Assembly: GCF_004210375.1 (NCBI RefSeq) | Contig: NC_134834.1 | Location: 96,786,170 to 96,850,169 of the forward strand | Source of the DNA: Tachypleus tridentatus | Taxonomy: Eukaryota; Arthropoda; Merostomata; Xiphosura; Limulidae | Length of the DNA stretch: 64,000 nt | Direction of reading: 5' to 3' | Shown: piece after piece, positions 11,104-22,925 of the stretch | How the letters are laid out: each line of letters opens with the position of its first letter | Numbering within the stretch: position 1 is the first letter of the stretch | Made by a program: the position numbers and the translations under genes | The notes under the pieces: generated by a model | What the model was told of the DNA's origin: nothing | Seen by the model: only the letters and a program-made list of their open reading frames with translations | Databases searched by the model: none

Positions 11104-13527
11104 ATGAAGTGCGTTTTACTCGTAGGTAAGATTAATTATTGTATTTTTAATATCTCATATTTAATAAAATAAGGAAACAAGCAAATTATCTTGAAAAACA
11201 TACAAAAGCCAAAACAGTGAAAAATATACATCACAATATAGATAACAATATGTAACAATATATAGCTATCTTTTTCAAATATTACAACAATTTTCATAGA
11301 TCAAGTACTGTTCTGTGACTTACAAAATATCTCTACGTTAAAAGTGGAAAGTGTTCTTCATTCGATCTTATTTTATTACAACTACTTATTATACATTCTC
11401 GTTTGCAGCTTCCATGCTAATGGCAGTGATCTTTTCCTTACCACGGGTGAGTCAGCGAAACTTCTTCAGACACTCTCAAAAATTGAACTTAATCGGTCGA
11501 TCGACTTAACTTTGTTGACTGAGAGCAATAACTCAAATTCAATATATATATATATATATATATGTGTATATGTATATTAGATGCCAAGACCGTTTCCTGT
11601 TTGAAAAAAGTGTACAAAATAACCGGTTTTAATTATTTTATTTTTATTTTTCCTGGTTATACTTTACATAATCCATGCTGTACTCACGGATATCGAAGCC
11701 CAGTTTTGAACGTCTTCAGACCTACTCCTGAGCTTCTGGTGGCAAATTTTTATTTTTAAATTTGGCAGGTTTTTAGTTGTTTGAAGAAAGTGGTCACAGA
11801 TATGTACACCTTCCAGCTTTACCCCACGGGGTTCTTCAGGAACATAAGTTCACCTTCTTGCCGCTCGCGTGCCCCATAATGAAATAGCACTAAGTTTACG
11901 GTTCTATTCCCTCTACAGTAGATAACCCGATGTGGCTTTGTTATAAAATACAAAATCAGGAGTTTTATTCCCTTCTGTGGACACAGTAGATAACCCGATG
12001 TGACTTTGTTATAAGTGCGTTTCTCGTCATCACATTCACACATACAATCCGCTCGCTGAATGGGTTATTAACACCAGTGAAGATGTCGATAGAAATGAAA
12101 AGATGGTTTTTTCTGATAACTGTTTCTGGAGACTTCGAGAAATGAAGAATAAAGTTCCGTTGTAGATTTTAGGTCTTCTACGGTGTTTTTCCTCAAGAGG
12201 TAGCAAACGGTATTTCATAAAACTAATATGTAAGTGTTTTAGTCACTTGCACGTGCCCTCCACATGGACAGCGGTAAGTTTTCGGATTGCCAACAGTGAA
12301 ATCAGCGGTTAGATGCTATCAGTACACACAGCAGGTAGGCTGCTATGGCTTTACTATAATACTATAAAAACTCATACATATATACGCTTATTACCAGATG
12401 ATGCATTTATGTGTATTGATGTTAACCCGATTTAAACAATGTCAGTTATTCCACATAATTAATGGAGTAAATGGGTGATTGCTTTCTAAATCAAAGTCAA
12501 GAACAAACAAACTAAGAAATAGGCTCGCATGAGAATCTTATACGTCGATAACGTGTAGTGCATGATGAAATCATTATTTTATTACGTATATTTGCTTATT
12601 AGTATTGTACGATGTGACCAGTTAAACGCATTAGTAAATGTTAAGTTTATCGTCACCTTGTCAGTCGACGAGTGCAGTTTTTAGGAAACAAAGTTCTAAA
12701 AAAGCTTCAAACACATTCAGGTTTCTATTACTTTTATTTAAGAAATATGTTTATTTAAAGTTAACACATCAAACGTAATTTGGTGCCAGATACGTGCCCT
12801 AGCTTGCAATTTAGATACTATAGAAAGTTTAAATTTTGTTTCGGTTTTCATATGAAGATTTGAAAAATTGATTTGTTTGTGTTTTTCATCCTGTTTATAG
12901 ATATACCTTTGCCTTATTGGAAAGTAGCCCATATTTATTTAATACGAAACTACATATAGATAAAGAGTACTGTAATTCTATTCCAGAAATGAATGAGAAC
13001 ATACGATTTTCACTAAACAAATTCACGTAAAGTTTTTAAACGACTGCATTAATAGTGTTGTTAACACTGGAAACTGAAGACCTTTTTTCTCCATCTGGCA
13101 GGCAAAACGAGCTGCTTTTGAACTGCCAGACGGCGCGCAGCTCATTGTGGGCAGTATAAAAACAGGTTTCTACTGTGATGGGCTTGGACATGGCTATTAT
13201 GCTGATACGACTAACAATTGCCAGATATTCCACGTATGTGTTCCCCAGGTGTTGGATAATGGAGAGCAAATTGTTAATCAGTACAGCTTTCTCTGTGGTA
13301 ACCAGACCGTTTTTAACCAACTGACTCTCACTTGTGCCTTCCAAGAAGAAGCTATACCTTGTGCAAACGCTCCTGACTTTTACTTCGTCAATGACAACAT
13401 AGGAATTGAGGACGCACTTTTCTTGACTGATGATGATGTACAGAGAGCAAATCAACTCATTGGTGGATATGGTTCTCGTGTACAGAAAAATAAAACTTGG
13501 AAAACATATAAGATAATGATCAATTGA
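11104..13527 (+). CDS. Gene A: secreted CBM14/peritrophin-A chitin-binding protein
   Basis: Three coding exons are inferred: 11104-11125 (phase 1 end, GTA G|GTAAGA), 11409-11446 (TTTGCAG acceptor, CGG|GTGAGT donor) and 13102-13527 (CTGGCAG acceptor). Together they encode about 161 residues. The first two exons give only the signal peptide MKCVLLVASMLMAVIFSLPR; the last begins AKRAAFELPDGAQ, with a possible basic processing site at AKR. One chitin-binding domain follows, with six cysteines spaced 14-5-18-12-8 and the usual aromatic residues (GYYAD, FHVC, YSFLC). An acidic tail contains FLTDDDVQRANQLIGGYGS. The product should be secreted and bind chitin; its tissue is unknown. Oddity: an A run at 13486-13490 is one base shorter than in all other copies, which replaces the usual QKK end with 11 extra residues. 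Confidence 0.85.
11868..12025 (+). mobile_element. SINE type C remnant in intron of gene A
   Basis: It contains the type C landmarks (GTTTACGG..., CAGTAGATAACCCGATGTGGCTTTGTTATAA). Part of the unit is duplicated here compared with the single copy at 51770-51895. Confidence 0.65.
12258..12375 (+). mobile_element. SINE type C remnant in intron of gene A
   Basis: Second, more diverged type C copy (CATGGACAGCGGTAAGTTTTCGG... GCTATGGCTTTACTATAA). It is present in every gene copy, so the insertion predates the array. Confidence 0.55.
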
Positions 13528-13656
13528 CCAGTCTATGAATATTGTTTTCAGTATGCAACAAACAATTTCCTTTTTCATGTATAGCTTACAGAGTGGTTTA
13601 ATGCAGGCATAGGTGATTCTGTGTTTTCTTTCTTAATTCAGTATTATTTCTACAGG

Positions 13657-13737
13657 AATAAAGCTAATAACCTTGAGAACCAATTTATAATTTTTAACAA
13701 CAATATTTTTTTAGCATCGTATAGTCTGTTCAATAAA
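13657..13737 (+). terminator. Polyadenylation signals of gene A
   Basis: AATAAA at 13657-13662 and again at 13732-13737, 130 and 205 bases after the stop. Both are conserved downstream of the other gene copies. Confidence 0.5.
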
Positions 13738-13916
13738 CGATATTCCATACAAATGGTTACAGTCTCTTATTATGCTCAACCATTTCAAATTTGTTTGTAA
13801 GCATTATCACTAATTTGTTTGTGAATTTTCCAGTGTTACTCCTCTAAAATAACCACGATGTTATTGGATAAAATAATGGTTATAACACAACTTTTGATAA
13901 GGTTAATTGACCTTAT

Positions 13917-14127
13917 TAGCCGTCCCTAATTTAGCAGTGTAAGACTAGAGGGACCACCCACCTCCAACTCTTTCGCTACTCTTTGACCAACGAATAATGG
14001 GATTGAACGTCACGTTATAACTCTCCCACGGCTGAAAAGGGGAACATATTTGGTGCGATGGGAATGCGAACCCACGAACCCAGATTACGATTCGCCCGCC
14101 TCTACCCATCTAGCCATGCAGGGCCTC
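13917..14127 (-). mobile_element. tRNA-derived SINE, type A, with internal loss
   Basis: It retains CGTCCCTAATTTAGCAGTG and GCCATGCAGGGCC ends. It lacks about 20 bases (GAAGGCAGCT... region near 13953) that the same insertion keeps at 53795. Confidence 0.85.
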
Positions 14128-14839
14128 AAAGAAATAGTAAATCCATGAACGAAATCTGTGTTGGATATTTCTATTACTTGTATCCATGTTTCATTATTGA
14201 CTTTTAAAACTGCTGCTTAGATTAAACGAGTTTAGCACTCACGTGTTATATTTGTAATATACTGTAGAAATTACTTATTTATTAGTACAAATTAATTGAT
14301 TGATTCCTTCAAATTAAAACATGTTCTTTCGTAATTTTTATGCAAAGTCTGTAATTATAGGGTTTATTGATCGTTTTACTTTTGTTTCTGGTCTTTCATC
14401 CAGCTTTCTTCAAATCACAGTTCTCAACTTTCTGGTCATGTGATTTGCTAGACCATCTGTTTAACAGCTTTTGTGATAGAGAAATATGTACAGCTGTTAT
14501 TTTACACTTTCGTTCAAACTTTTTCAGTTCCGGATGAAAGAAGACCTTTCTTTTCGTGAATGTTACTGACTTTTATTATTGTTTGAGATCTACATTGATA
14601 TTAACAGCAATTTTTAACAACTACCGATAGATAGATTTTTCTTTAGACTTCGTGAGCCTGAGGGATCGTGGTAAAATTAGGCAAGGACGCAGAATCGTCG
14701 TTTTTTAGCATTAATAAGAAGCATGAAACTGATGTTTTTTGATAAAATTACACTTAATTAAGGTTCAAAGTTAGTGCTCCCTGACATCAAAAGTGATTGC
14801 AAATGTTTATCACATTAAGCTGATCTTTTCACAAAATAG

Positions 14840-16795
14840 ATAGTATCAAAAACTGAAATAAATTCACAAGCAAAGGTTTTTAAATGAACATGTTGATCAC
14901 TGGAAGACATTTATAGAACTCTATCAGTTTTCCCTCTTTGTATTTGTCTTTCAACATGTCATTGGATTGCACATCAATTAATTCTACACTTCAGGTGGCA
15001 GTTTATCAATAGCACAATCAAATGGGTTTTGGAAAATCCTTATTTCTGTTGCGCTTGCATCAAGATCAGGAAAACGCTCCTTCAACTGCAGTTCCAAATC
15101 AGAGAGGATATCTTTCGCAAACCTACGTGGGAATAGAGAACACTTTTCTTGTTTGAACTTTTCACAATATGAAAAGTGTCTGAAACAACTCCTCATCAAC
15201 TGGAGTTCAAATAGATATAGTTTTTGCGGAAATGCTTTAAAATCGGTCTACAGATGAACATGGTTTCGTCTTGTTATCTAAGATTGAATTCATTCAGGTA
15301 CGTGGTGAAGTCAAGAGAAAAAGTTAATTTTCAAAACCATTCAACCGTGAGTAACGGTTGAGAGCATTGATTTTCATTTTAAAAAATTTCAATCTCAGTT
15401 CTAAGCTCAAAAAGTCGAGAAATAACCTTTCCACAACAAAGCCATTGAGCTGAAGTGTGGTACCACAAGTCTTGATATGTTGCTTCTATTTCCGTCAAGA
15501 ATTCATGGAATTGACCATAACAGAGTTCATGAGAACAAATGAAGTTAATTGTTGAACTACATGCTGCACGGCACGTGACAGATACAGATATTTTCCACAC
15601 ACCGCCTGCTGATGAATAATGCAACGATGAATCATAAGCTTGGAACAACCATCTCTTCTTAAAACTTTGTAAATTTATCCAACTAAACCTTTTCCTGCAC
15701 TACTTATATTTTTACCACCATCCGTTGTAACACATTCCAGCTGTTTTCATTCCAGGTTGTACTGAAAATGTCCTCAGTGATTGTTCTGTCTTATAATACC
15801 TGTAAAGTGTAGGACACATCTGTTGACTCGTTAATCGCGATAGAAAACCACTCGAGCTCTTTGACCTTATCTTTCAACTGAGACACAATATTGTTTCCAA
15901 TGCCTTCGATTCTACGTGCAACTGTATTCGTCGAAAGGCTAATATTCTTAAGTAATTCTGCTTTTTCTGGATAATTTCTTCGGCTACTTCAATCATACAT
16001 AATTCAATTCGCTCACCATCTGTAAATGGTTTTTCTCTTGGTTAACATGTGTGCCACTTGGAAACTTGCTCTTGTTGCAACTTCATTCTCGGGTTTCTTC
16101 CTGTTAAATACAAACTGTTGTAACAACAAGATACATTTAAAGTCTTCGAATTTATGAGAATGTAGCATTCCCGTGAACTGAGAATAGTTTGATGACTGCT
16201 TACTTTTATAATGTATACGAATGTTGTATTCTTTTAGCACTGGAATAATCTCGTTGCATATTAAGCACAACGCTTTGTTACGTCATTCAATAACAAAGTC
16301 ATACCTTCTCTGCTGTTCCTAAAAAACACGACATTCAAAGTAAACTTTTCTCTTCTTTCCTTGTCCTGACATAATAACTAGGTATAACTATTAATTCGAA
16401 CATAAAGTAAACAGCAGCATTCATGAACACAATCGGACGTGCAGGGGGTAGGCGTGGGAACATGCTACTTCAGGGCACTGGGATCGATAAGTGAGATTAC
16501 ATAATACTAAGTAATATGACGTTTTCTAGCAAGTAGAAAAGTGGTTTTCACCTCGATTGACTTTGGCTCATTTACGTTGTATTTTTTACTTTTATATCAT
16601 TAAAAATGAAAATAATAATAATATCATTATATCGTTTCATTACTTTAATGAACTGTTGGCGGGCTGTATCAAAACTACACTGGCTTTTCCTCAATTACGT
16701 TTTATTTGTTGTTCTTATGCATTAAAACATTATATTACTATTTTAATAAACTGTTGGTTGGCCGAAGTCTCGGGCTGTAGTTTGGAGACCCTACT
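14840..16795 (-). mobile_element. hAT transposon relic, GTF2IRD2/ZBED-type transposase
   Basis: On the minus strand, from about 16372 down, the frame starts MSGQGKKRKVYFECRVF. It continues with a BED-type finger (CLIC, then IHYKSK) near 16265-16200 and ATRASFQVAHMLTKRKT near 16060. A middle region follows with INFICSHELC and LTEIEATYQDLWYHTSAQWLCCGKV near 15550-15400, and a C-terminal part (FPRRFAKDILSDLELQLKERFPDLDASATEIRIFQNPF) near 15130-15010. This order is that of the GTF2IRD2/ZBED5-like hAT family. Stops and frameshifts split it into at least five pieces, so it is inactive. The high-coordinate end has an hAT-style terminus (reverse complement AGGGTCTCCAAACTACAGCC, about 16770-16793). 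I could not find the matching end on the other side. Confidence 0.85.
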
Positions 16796-17885
16796 CTAAA
16801 ACATAAAATGATTCTTTAAACAATTTAACGAATTTAATTATAAAAGAAAAAATATCCAATTTAAATGATTGAAACGTTGTAAAGACAATCGCTTTTCACT
16901 TGTTGATGCATAAGTAAATCTAAGTGCTTGTGTTTTGAATGTTAAAGAGATATAAATGTACAGATAGTTTGTATAATAGGTTATTATTATTCTTATTTGA
17001 TACGTATTGCCAAACGACATTGAATTAAACTAATTACAAACTTAATAATATTTTCATACCGCAAGGGCGCAAGATAATTAAAATTGAAAGAATACTCCTG
17101 GCAAAATGATTTTCCTCGGGCTCGAAATGCACATATGTAACTTCCTAAAATAATAATAAATAAAGTGTGTCCATTGTTAAATTACTTACAACTTTGTTGG
17201 ATGGTTGATTTGCATTCACAGGGATTGTTATATTGGCTTGTAACTTGAGTAAATCCATATCAGTTTACAGTGGCACCAATAAAACTTCCACATCAAACAC
17301 AAACAAGATAGACCAGCTGGAGCAGAGCTTGATAAAAACTAAACCAAAATGATACGTTTAACAAAATCCTTTACGATTAAAAGTATCTAGAAAAACGAAG
17401 GTTTGTAGTCACATTTTTTCTCTCTCCTCTGTTTTAGTTCTGTCCTGAAGTCGACAATGAGCTTTAAATTTAAGAACAATTAACTTTTAACTTCCAACTT
17501 GATCAAGGAGCACGCTAGCTTTACTTTGTTTCTAAAGTCACATACACGCATAATTTACAGTTTACTTGAACCGTATATACACAGAGAATTGAAGTTTTAA
17601 TTTTCTGAACGTTTGTGTTGATGTTCAATAAACAGTATTTTGAATACTGATAAACGAAACATCAGTGTTCGTATTTCATTTGATTTTTATAAAAATCTAG
17701 AATGTAGCTACAAAATGTCGCCATTGAGGACACCAAGTGAAATGTGTAGTCCTATAGTGCGCTAGAGTTCTCTTGAACATTCTTTCAAATTTATATTAAT
17801 GGCGCTTCAGTAGCATACTGGCGTTCTTCGCACTTACAGTATTAGAAGCCAGTATACGGTACCAATGATGGGTAGAGCACAAATT

Positions 17886-18104
17886 GTCCCTAATTTATTA
17901 GAGTAATACTAGAGGGAAGGCAGCTAGTCATCACCACCCACCGCCAACTCTTGGGCTACTCTTTTACCAACGAATAGGGGTTTACCGTTACATTATAACG
18001 CCCCCACAGCTGAAACGGCGAGTATGTTTGGTGCGACGAGGATGCGAACCCGCGACCCTCAGAGTAGGAGTCGCAAGCTTTAACACGCTTGGCCATGCCG
18101 GGCC
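17886..18104 (-). mobile_element. tRNA-derived SINE, type A
   Basis: Body and tRNA-like head in reverse, ending GGCCATGCCGGGCC. It lies in the segment unique to unit 2. Confidence 0.88.
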
Positions 18105-18214
18105 AGCACCAGAATCATGTAGTTTATCAACAATGTTTAACCCTATTAACGACATTTCGATTCAACATTTTGTAAAACTGTGACATCATATAAGTGTGGC
18201 AACGTTATTTCTGC

Positions 18215-18468
18215 GTTTGTTTTTAATTTTACCCAAAGCCACTCGAAGTCCAACTGCTTTAACTATCCCTCATTTAGCTGTAATAAACTATACGTAAGAC
18301 AGAAAGTGATCACATTTCACCACCAGTTCTTCGGCTATTCATTACTAAATGACTGATGTGTTTAATCATTACATTATAACGTACTCATGGCAGAAAGGGC
18401 GAGTATGTTCGATGAAGAAGATTGGAATCCGGTAACCGCAAATTGCGAGTCGATTACTCTAACCATCA
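18215..18468 (-). mobile_element. Old, degenerate SINE type A
   Basis: It follows the type A layout (ACCCAAAGCCACTCGAAG, CCTCATTTAGCTG, GCGAGTATGTTCG, ATTGCGAGTCG) with many changes. It is much older than its neighbour. Confidence 0.6.
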
Positions 18469-20649
18469 AATAACATAAAAAATAACACTTACTAGGAGAA
18501 ACTCTCTGTGTTCCTTCAACCAAAGTCGCTGATATCTTGTATGACTGGGTTCTGTTCATACAACGGAATACGTTGTTTATTACTTTGAATGTATTTGGCT
18601 TGATGCTCATACATGTGGAAATGAAAATAAACTTCATAGTTTATCTATAAATTACTGTGAATAAATTACATTTAGATCAACCCTTCCTCTGTAAAATGTT
18701 ATAGAAACTGATAGGATCGCTTTGCGAAACAGTTTGTATCAGTGTAATGCACCTGGCGGCCTGCGACGTCTTTTTTTTTCAGTCCACACAAATGTTTGAC
18801 CACGCATAAAAAAATAATTGATGTAAACCGAATTTCAGAAATAACAAAAAGAAATAAAATTATTAATGTCCTAAAACCTATCAGTTCCTGAAATTTTTGT
18901 TATGAAGGCTATTCACAAGTTCATACTCGAAGGTAAATTCCTTTGTGAGAATCAAAATTGAGATCATTCATGAAATCAATTCATGGCGTATTAATAGAAC
19001 AGTTATTGATAAAAATCAATTGGTTAACAATTTCTAATATGTATTAAAGCCAGTGCGTTTCGATAACATTACGTTCCAACAATGGTTTTGTGTTTTGTTG
19101 TTTGGCAAATGTATATACTGACATTATTGTTAATCTATCTACAGAAAGTACAAAATTAAATGCATAGACAAGACATCTGTAAAATATTTGTTGATTTCGT
19201 AATTATGAGTCTCCTTTGATTAAACAGGTTTGTTTTGCATTAAATGTTACTGATATTAACAGAAAATAGCTACATTCATAATCGATTAAAGTTTAAATTG
19301 AATCCATATTTTGTTTCATTAATAAAATTATGCCCTTGGTTTTAGGCCAGGTAATAAACACAACATTCTTACTTTGGGCATATTTTACAAACGTTCACTA
19401 CAGTTATAAGGTTTTACGATGACTTACACCTACATCACTAAATACATAATGAGCAGACAGTAACTGAACTATTTCTCAGGATAAATATGTTTGGGCTTTT
19501 ATGACTCCTCCCATTTATTAAAGTGATAAAGTGTGACGTGACACACATCCGCTTTTGCAAAGGTTAGATATATATATTTATATGAAATGATTTCACAGTT
19601 ACAAATTAGAACACAATTTAAGACTAAAAAGATAGTTTGGATTTTTTATCCCCTCTGCCTCAATGCTGATTGGTTGAGTTAAACGAGCGATCTCGAGAAC
19701 GTTACGCGTATACTCATAGGTTCAGTCAGTTTAGAGTTTGTAAAAAGTACAGAGATGTTATTTCAAATTTATAAATTTATTATAGTTTTTTTTGTGTTGT
19801 ATCTGTTTCTCTCACACGCACACAGAATCTGTAGCACTATTAAATTTTATAAAAAATATCTTATTTCAGTGTCCACTTTTCTATTGTTCGATCCAAATCT
19901 TCAGAATAAATATTACTTTAGCTCATGGCTTTCAAGGGGTTGGACCACGATGCTTTAGTTCACTCAAGACTGTTTCAACATAAAGTGTAGCATTGTAATA
20001 CTAATAACTTGCATTTAATTGTGATTTTAATATACTACTTCTGAAAGCTGATGCTGAAACACCTGTTAAACATGATTCAACTTGAAGGGTCATGTGTGAA
20101 AGTTTGTTTGCTTGTTATAAAGCAGAAGGCTACAAAATAGACTAAGAGTGCTCGGAACATCTAGGTTTTCCAGCATCTACACTTACCCATGAACTACATA
20201 GGGTATCTATGATAGATAATGAGGTGAAACATCAGTGAAATTGAACAAAAAATTAAGAAATATAGATCTCTACCTAAAATACACTGATTATTTTCTAAAT
20301 ATGCTATTGGAAATATCGAATGTAAATAACAAATGTTTTAATCACGTGTTTCAAAAGAAAATGTTTTCCATAATAAGCCTATGTATTTATGTATTCATTT
20401 TTTCTACCACGATACAAAATTTTCGGTTGATATTCAGACTAGGTTTTGCATTCTCTTCTAGAACTTTCGTATCAAGTTTCATATATTAAACTCGTGTCTA
20501 CCTAAGGTAAAAGTACTTTAATTCTCTGTCTTTAATTCAGATTGAACTTTTCAACAAACACGTTTCACTAGTCAGTGTACCAGTTGTTCCTTCATCGTAT
20601 CAACAGATAAGAGATATTTCCATTTCATACTTCGGTGTTTATTCTGCGA

Positions 20650-20934
20650 AATGTAGAATACAGGTGCTCGTGTGTTTCATGTATAGAGATACTACTGTTC
20701 AAATTGAATACAATTCCAACGAGAAAGAATTTTGCATAAATTCCTATATCACTATATTTATTGATATAGATTTTCATTTCTAAAAAAATAAAAATTAAAC
20801 TAAACAGAAAGATTCAGAAGGCTATTCACAATAAAACAATTTATAAATATTTATAACATAATAATTGTTAATTGTATGGAAGTTGTACTTCCAGTATTAA
20901 TCTTATGACATATTCCACTTGCATCATCTAAATA
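20650..20934. other. Unit 2 spacer with no recognised feature
   Basis: AT-rich sequence between the leader and the gene B upstream region, not shared with units 1 or 3 but repeated at 60520-60800. I see no gene, SINE or structured element in it. Confidence 0.6.
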
Positions 20935-21178
20935 ATGAGGTTTATGTGTTGTGTTACCGCCAATGCTCCACACTTTCAATGCAAAAATGCGCGAAAACAG
21001 GTATTGTCAAATTCCACTGTTCGATTAGACAAGAGCAGACCAAGAGTTAAAAGGAATGGGTTACCTCTTGTTTGCCAATTCAAGCTCTCAACGAAAGATG
21101 ATTCGTTATCTAGTGACCTGATTCAAGTGGCTCATGGCAACAAGGAAACCGGTTGATCTAGTGGTTTCTTCTCGAAAG

Positions 21179-21185
21179 TATAAAG
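21179..21185 (+). promoter_or_regulatory. TATA box of gene B
   Basis: AAGTATAAAGAAAACG corresponds to the TATA of gene A. The first-exon donor downstream is weaker (TTAG|GTAGGC at 21248/21249). Confidence 0.6.
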
Positions 21186-21498
21186 AAAACGAACTTTATC
21201 CAGCTGAATTAGTGGATACCTCAAAATAAAAAAAAGTAGAGAAATTAGGTAGGCAAATATCTGGCTAGCCACCTGGCGTCAGAGATTTTCATTTGAAGCA
21301 ACGAACTTCCTCAGTTACAGGATTCATAATATGTACGGATATTATGTTCGATATTATACCTGTGGAATTAACAGATTCTTTAAAATTTATATAAACGTAT
21401 GTGTTTGTGTCTTAATATCTAATAATTAGCTGTTAGAATTTCAAGCTTCTGTGAATATAATTATACTATGTATTTGGTTTGTTTTCACCAGAAAGATT

Positions 21499-21624
21499 GT
21501 TGTTGTTTTGAATTAAGCACAAAGCTACACGATGGGCTATCCGTGCTCTGCCCACCACGGGTATCGAAACCAGGATTTTAGCGTTATAAGTCCTCAGACA
21601 TACCGCTGAGACACTGGGGAACTC
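21499..21624 (-). mobile_element. tRNA-related SINE, type B
   Basis: It reads TTTTGAATTAAGCACAAAGCTACACGATGGGC... to CGCTGAGACACTGGGG, the reverse of the type B consensus (GCGGTATGTCTG head, GGTTTCGATACCCG B-box, CTTTGTGCTTAATTC tail). It inserted in the gene B 5' intron after the split from gene A, which lacks it. Confidence 0.85.
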
Positions 21625-22479
21625 ACGAGAAAGAACTACAATAATATATACCTAACATTTCTCTGAATGTGTTTACGTAAACCGAATCGTCGTCACTTTT
21701 CTTTACAGGTTGATTTACAGTACTTTAGTTTAGTAACGATGAAGTGCGTTTTACTCGTAAGTAAGATTAATTATTGTATTTTTTAATATCTTATATTTAA
21801 TAAAATATGTGTGTAAAACATTTTGTTTAAATAATCAAAGTATTCTGCAGTACATGAAAAACACTATATCACAATATTGATAACAATATGTAACAATATA
21901 TAGCTATATTTTCCAAATATTACAACAATTTTCATAGATCAAGTACTGTTCTGTGACTTACAAAATATCTCAACGTTAAAAGTGGAAAGTGTTCTTCATT
22001 CGATCTTATTTTATTACAACTACTTATTATACATTCTCGTTTGCAGCTTCCATGCTAATGGCAGTGATCTTTTCCTTACCACGGGTGAGTCAGCGAAACT
22101 TCTTCAGACACCGTCAAAAATTCAACTTAATCGGTCGATCGACTTAACTTTGTTGACTGAGAGAAATAACTCATATCCAGTATATATATGTATATTAGAT
22201 GCCAAGACCGTTTACTTTTTGAAGACAAGTAAACAAAATAACCGTTTTTAATTATTTTATTTTTTATTTTTCCTGGTTATAATTTACATGATCTACTCTG
22301 TACCCACGGATATCGAAGCCCAGTTTTGAACGTCATAATTCTTCAGACCTACACCTGAGCTACTGGGGGCCATTTTTTTTAAAATTTGACAGGTTTTTAG
22401 TTGTTTCAAGAAAGAGGTCACAGATACGTATACCTTCCAGCTCTACCCACGGGGTTGTTCAGGAACAGTAGTTCACCTT

Positions 22480-22600
22480 CTTGCTGCTCGCGTGTCCCCT
22501 ACTGGAGCATTGCTAAGTCTGCGGATTTACAACTCTAAAATCAGGAATTCTATTCCCCTCGACGGACACAGTAGATAGCCCGATGTGGCTTTGTTATACG
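22480..22600 (+). mobile_element. SINE type C in intron of gene B
   Basis: AAGTCTGCGGATTTACAACTC... CCCCTCGACGGACACAGTAGATAGCCCGATGTGGCTTTGTTATA: the best preserved of the intronic type C copies. Confidence 0.75.
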
Positions 22601-22827
22601 AAAACACACACACATACAGTGTACTCGCGGAATGGGTTATTAACACCAGTGAAGATGTCGATAGAAATAAAGAAGATTGTTTTTTTCTGATTACTGTTTC
22701 TGGAGGCTTCGAGAAATGACGAATAAGATTCGATTGTAAATTTACAGGTCTTCTACCGTGATCTTCCGTAACAGGGAGCAAACTGCATTTCATGTAGAAG
22801 TGTTCTAGTCACTTCGACGTGTCCTCT

Positions 22828-22925
22828 GGCGGGACAGCGTTAACTTTACGGATTTACAACGTTGAAATCAGGGGCTAGATTCCTTCAGTTGACATAGCAG
22901 GTAAGGTGCTATGGCTTTGAAAAAA
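22828..22925 (+). mobile_element. SINE type C in intron of gene B
   Basis: GGCGGGACAGCGTTAAC... GGATTTACAACGTTGAAATC... GGTGCTATGGCTTTG, counterpart of 12258-12375. Confidence 0.6.

Larger units (their letters stand above)
17319..20640. repeat. Unit 2 leader, diverged copy of 1-2110
   Basis: It starts with the same GGAGC(A/T)GAGCTTGATAAAA as positions 1 and 25572. It carries about 250 extra bases (17370-17640) and a 950-base SINE-bearing segment (17831-18780) that the other two leaders lack. From 18781 to 20640 it follows 292-2110 closely, then departs and joins the promoter region of gene B directly. No gene is recognised. Confidence 0.75.

Noticed and set aside
13036-13578. 180-residue open frame on the minus strand
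   Set aside because: It is the antisense of the gene A domain exon and its flanks; the same shadow appears at the other gene copies and shows no independent domain.
20935-21156. 73-residue frame upstream of gene B
   Set aside because: It lies just upstream of the TATA box and the frame is not kept in unit 1.
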